From Neurospora tetrasperma FGSC 2508 (Eukaryota; Ascomycota; Sordariomycetes; Sordariales; Sordariaceae), in NCBI RefSeq assembly GCF_000213175.1, contig NW_009799103.1, positions 1,947,833 to 2,011,832 of the forward strand: a DNA stretch of 64,000 bases. The letters are read 5' to 3'. Each line of letters starts with the position of its first letter. Position 1 is the first letter of the stretch. Below, in pieces: positions 61,921-64,000 of the stretch. The notes under the pieces were generated by a model that was not told the origin of the DNA, made no database searches, and saw nothing but the letters and a program-made list of their open reading frames with translations. A program made the translations under genes and the position numbers.

Positions 61921-63166
61921 GAGCTATAGGGCAAAATACACAATATAAGTATTAAGAAAGGTTATTGAATATTCTTATAATATACTTAATAAACTGCAGT
62001 ATTTTACTAACTTCGCAGCGCTCGATTTAATAGCCCGCTAATTACAATTTATAGAAGAAGCTATTACTAATAAGAAGGTAATTACTAATTATAGCGGTAA
62101 TTTTCGAATCTAGTATAATTTACTTTATTGGTACGAGATATTGTAGTTTATATATATTAGTAAGGAGTTCGAATTTGAATATATTAACTACTATTAGTAC
62201 TTAAAACCTAAGGAGGTAAAAGTTATTCCTTATACTATTTCCCTATAGTAATTACCCTCGCTAACTTTTATTTACCCTTAACCGTTATTAGAAGAATTTC
62301 TATATATTTATAGAGAATAAGACCCTACAACAATCCTCAATACGCATTAATAACATATTTTGTAAATAAAGAATAATAACTAGCTAATCCTTAATACTAC
62401 CCCTTCCTCTAATATACACTATAATATCACTTATAATACCCCCTAATGCTTAATAAAGAGACTAAGGGCGACGAGGATAATAGTTACCTAAGCAATAATC
62501 TAGATATAAGTAGATTTATAGAGTATTAAAAATGTAGCTTTATTACTACTATAGAATATATAGTCTCTTATATAAAGGTAAATATAGTTGGAGAGGGATT
62601 TAATAGCGGTGAGGGTACTACTACCGCCGCCGCTACTACTGTAATTATAGCTAATATTAGAATAATAGTTTTAAAGTATAGGATAGGGATAGTTATTCCC
62701 CTTGTTATAATATTTAAGAATACCCTTATAGTATTATAGTCACTTATAGTATCGTTATAGGTATATATTACTCCCTTCCCTTATATTAGTATTACCGCTA
62801 TAGTAAATAGTATACGAAAGAATTTACTAGAGCCCACTAATATAATTGTCCATATAGAGTTAAATACAGCATAGGTAACCGTATTCCCCCTAGAACCGCC
62901 CTTACAATAAGTACTAGTAAATTATACTTATATTATTATATATATAATTGATTTACTCATCTTTATTACTTAAATTGCCTTATTTTACTTGTTCATATTC
63001 CTTTGATTTTGGTCATTTTTATGCTCATTTTTGTAGTAATAATACTTCTATGTCGATTTGCAGTGGATTTATATGGGACTGACATGGTGCAACATGGGGG
63101 TGTGGGCACGTGAGGTGGGTGGGGACCGTAGATTTAACCAGATTACACAGTAGATTTAACCGGACC

Positions 63167-63427
63167 GCTGTTGTCAAGCTGGCTGCAGCAGGCGACACTA
63201 CTAGTGTACTGTGTACAGAGGTAACTGCAACGTACGTATCGGGCGCTGGGCAGGGGGACCCACTCAGGGCGACGCTTGACAAAAATAGTGCAGATCATCC
63301 GGGGGTTCTGACTTCTGACACCGAGTTTGACACTGGCACCGACACCGGCACCGGCGCTGCGTTTTCTTGACTTTTTTCCCCGACAAAACTCACACCTCAT
63401 TGTCCAGTGTTGAAGGCACACCATAAA
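63167..63427. promoter_or_regulatory. ILV1 upstream region truncated by the MULE
   Basis: Only 261 bp separate the MULE end from the ILV1 start codon. It includes a GACACCG-type repeated stretch near 63318-63352 and a run of T/C (63362-63380). Any farther promoter elements would lie beyond or within the transposon. I see no clear TATA box. Confidence 0.5.
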
Positions 63428-64000
63428 ATGGCTTCGACACAAAGTGCACAGCCGTTGCTCGTCAACGGTGCTTCCCTGCACGTAGTCAACGGTCTCAACA
63501 GCGAGAGGCCGGCGAGCCCGTCTTCGGTTGGCAACCTCGCACTGACCGAGTACAGCGCGATGCCATCGCCGCCATCGGAGGATGCCACGGCCAACAAGAT
63601 GAAGCGCATTGTTCCTGATGAGTTCCTGCTTCCTAACGGTCATCCAGATGTAAGTTGGAGCACCCGAGCTTCTTACTGCTTGGTTTCGTTTTCCAACGGC
63701 GAGCTTTGTTCATGGCCCTTTGTGCTGGGTGACTCACCAGACTTCTATGCTGTGCGACCTCTGCTAACTCGCAGTCAGTACTTGCGCCTCATCATTACCT
63801 CTTACCCACGTGTCCGCGAAGTTTGCAGTGAGGTGCCCCTAACCCGGGCTGTCAACTTGAGCAACCGCCTCGAGTGCAACGTCCTACTCAAGCGTGAAGA
63901 CGAACAGCCCGTCTTCAGCTTTAAACTTCGTGGCGCCTACAACAAGATGGCCCATCTCGACCCCAAGGAGTCCTGGAAGGGGGTGGTCTGCTGCAGTGCC
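63428..64000 (+). CDS. ILV1: Threonine deaminase, N-terminal part (runs off window)
   Basis: Exon 1 is 63428-63649 and exon 2 starts at 63779, with a 129-nt intron (GTAAGT donor, GCTAACTCGCAGTCAG end), chosen because it yields NGHPDYLRLI. 148 residues are visible. PLP-dependent enzyme that converts threonine to 2-oxobutanoate, the first step to isoleucine. The PLP-lysine is Lys123 in [24 protein letters not shown] and [15 protein letters not shown] are typical of the fungal biosynthetic enzyme. The first 70 residues are rich in Ser/Ala/Asn and do not look like a strong mitochondrial presequence. The C-terminal regulatory domains lie outside the window, so the biosynthetic type is likely but not proven here. 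Confidence 0.93.
   Translation, partial: MASTQSAQPLLVNGASLHVVNGLNSERPASPSSVGNLALTEYSAMPSPPSEDATANKMKRIVPDEFLLPNGHPDVSWSTRASYCLVSFSNGELCSWPFVLGDSPDFYAVRPLLTRSQYLRLIITSYPRVREVCSEVPLTRAVNLSNRLECNVLLKREDEQPVFSFKLRGAYNKMAHLDPKESWKGVVCCSA
63730..63736. promoter_or_regulatory. TGACTCA, Gcn4/CPC1-type site in ILV1 intron 1
   Basis: A perfect copy of the palindromic core bound by Gcn4/CPC1, the regulator of amino-acid biosynthesis genes, lies within the first intron of ILV1. One 7-mer can occur by chance, so function is only a suggestion. Confidence 0.3.

Larger units (their letters stand above)
58971..63166 (+). mobile_element. Mutator-like DNA transposon (MULE), decayed
   Basis: 64-bp terminal inverted repeats (58971-59034, 63103-63166) start G(C/G)TCCGGTTAAATC and end CACGTGCCCA. 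Each carries GGTTAAATCTAC twice. Target duplication GCTGTTGTC is at 58961-58969 and 63167-63175, with one extra base at the left junction; about 9 bp is typical of MULEs. The coding region reads plus. Repeat E2 lies inside; without it the element is about 3.3 kb. RIP-type changes are dense. Confidence 0.9.

Noticed and set aside
63143-63643. A 166-codon minus-strand frame.
   Set aside because: It is antisense to ILV1 exon 1 and runs into the MULE end. It has no recognisable domain.
1-64000. CRISPR array, rRNA genes or a secondary-metabolite cluster.
   Set aside because: No regularly spaced repeats with unique spacers, no rRNA sequence and no core biosynthetic enzyme were seen.

Overview
The window comes from a filamentous ascomycete (Pezizomycotina, most like a Sordariomycete; this placement is an inference). 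The genes are compact, with introns of 60-130 nt that have GT..AG ends and CTAAC/CTGAC-type branch sites. Several families are typical of moulds: Memo, DNA polymerase kappa, Trk, Rtc5, Rcf1 and a small fungal RPEL protein. The repeats are saturated with C-to-T and G-to-A changes, as expected of repeat-induced point mutation (RIP).

Left gene block (1-10.8 kb), all on the minus strand: a Memo-family protein; a conserved cysteine-pair protein of unknown role; translesion DNA polymerase kappa with a UBZ finger; and a Trk potassium transporter in three exons.

Central block (10,825-48,629): 37.8 kb of AT-rich DNA with no working gene. It resolves completely into nested insertions. The base layer is a roughly 2.3 kb foldback-type element (T) with about 1 kb inverted arms. 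LTR element H entered its left arm. The small LTR element A1 entered the left LTR of H. Gypsy element C entered A1. Gypsy element D entered the right LTR of C. Solo LTR G2 and an unclassified repeat E1 also sit in C, and solo LTR G1 sits in H. A3 lies 4 bp beyond the right target repeat of H. Gypsy element B entered the inner part of T and carries A2. LTR pairs match in length, interrupted LTRs add up to the length of their partners, and every LTR insertion has a 5-bp target repeat, exact or with one transition.

Right gene block (48.6-58.4 kb): an ER-type FKBP prolyl isomerase with an HNEL tail and a GC-AG intron; a MITE-like element holding a minisatellite and a solo LTR of the A family; a probable 82-aa small protein; an RPEL-repeat protein; Rtc5 (TLDc, V-ATPase related); and Rcf1 (respiratory supercomplex factor). 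Rtc5 and Rcf1 converge.

Right end: a decayed Mutator-like transposon (58,971-63,166) with 64-bp terminal repeats, a 9-bp target duplication and a second copy of repeat E. It ends 261 bp before the start of threonine deaminase (ILV1), which runs off the window.

The host genes are housekeeping genes with no evident shared pathway. I found no biosynthetic cluster, CRISPR array or new enzymatic system. The notable content is the repeat architecture: the resolved nest, the foldback element, pol-less LTR families sharing LTR ends with Gypsy elements, and repeat E.
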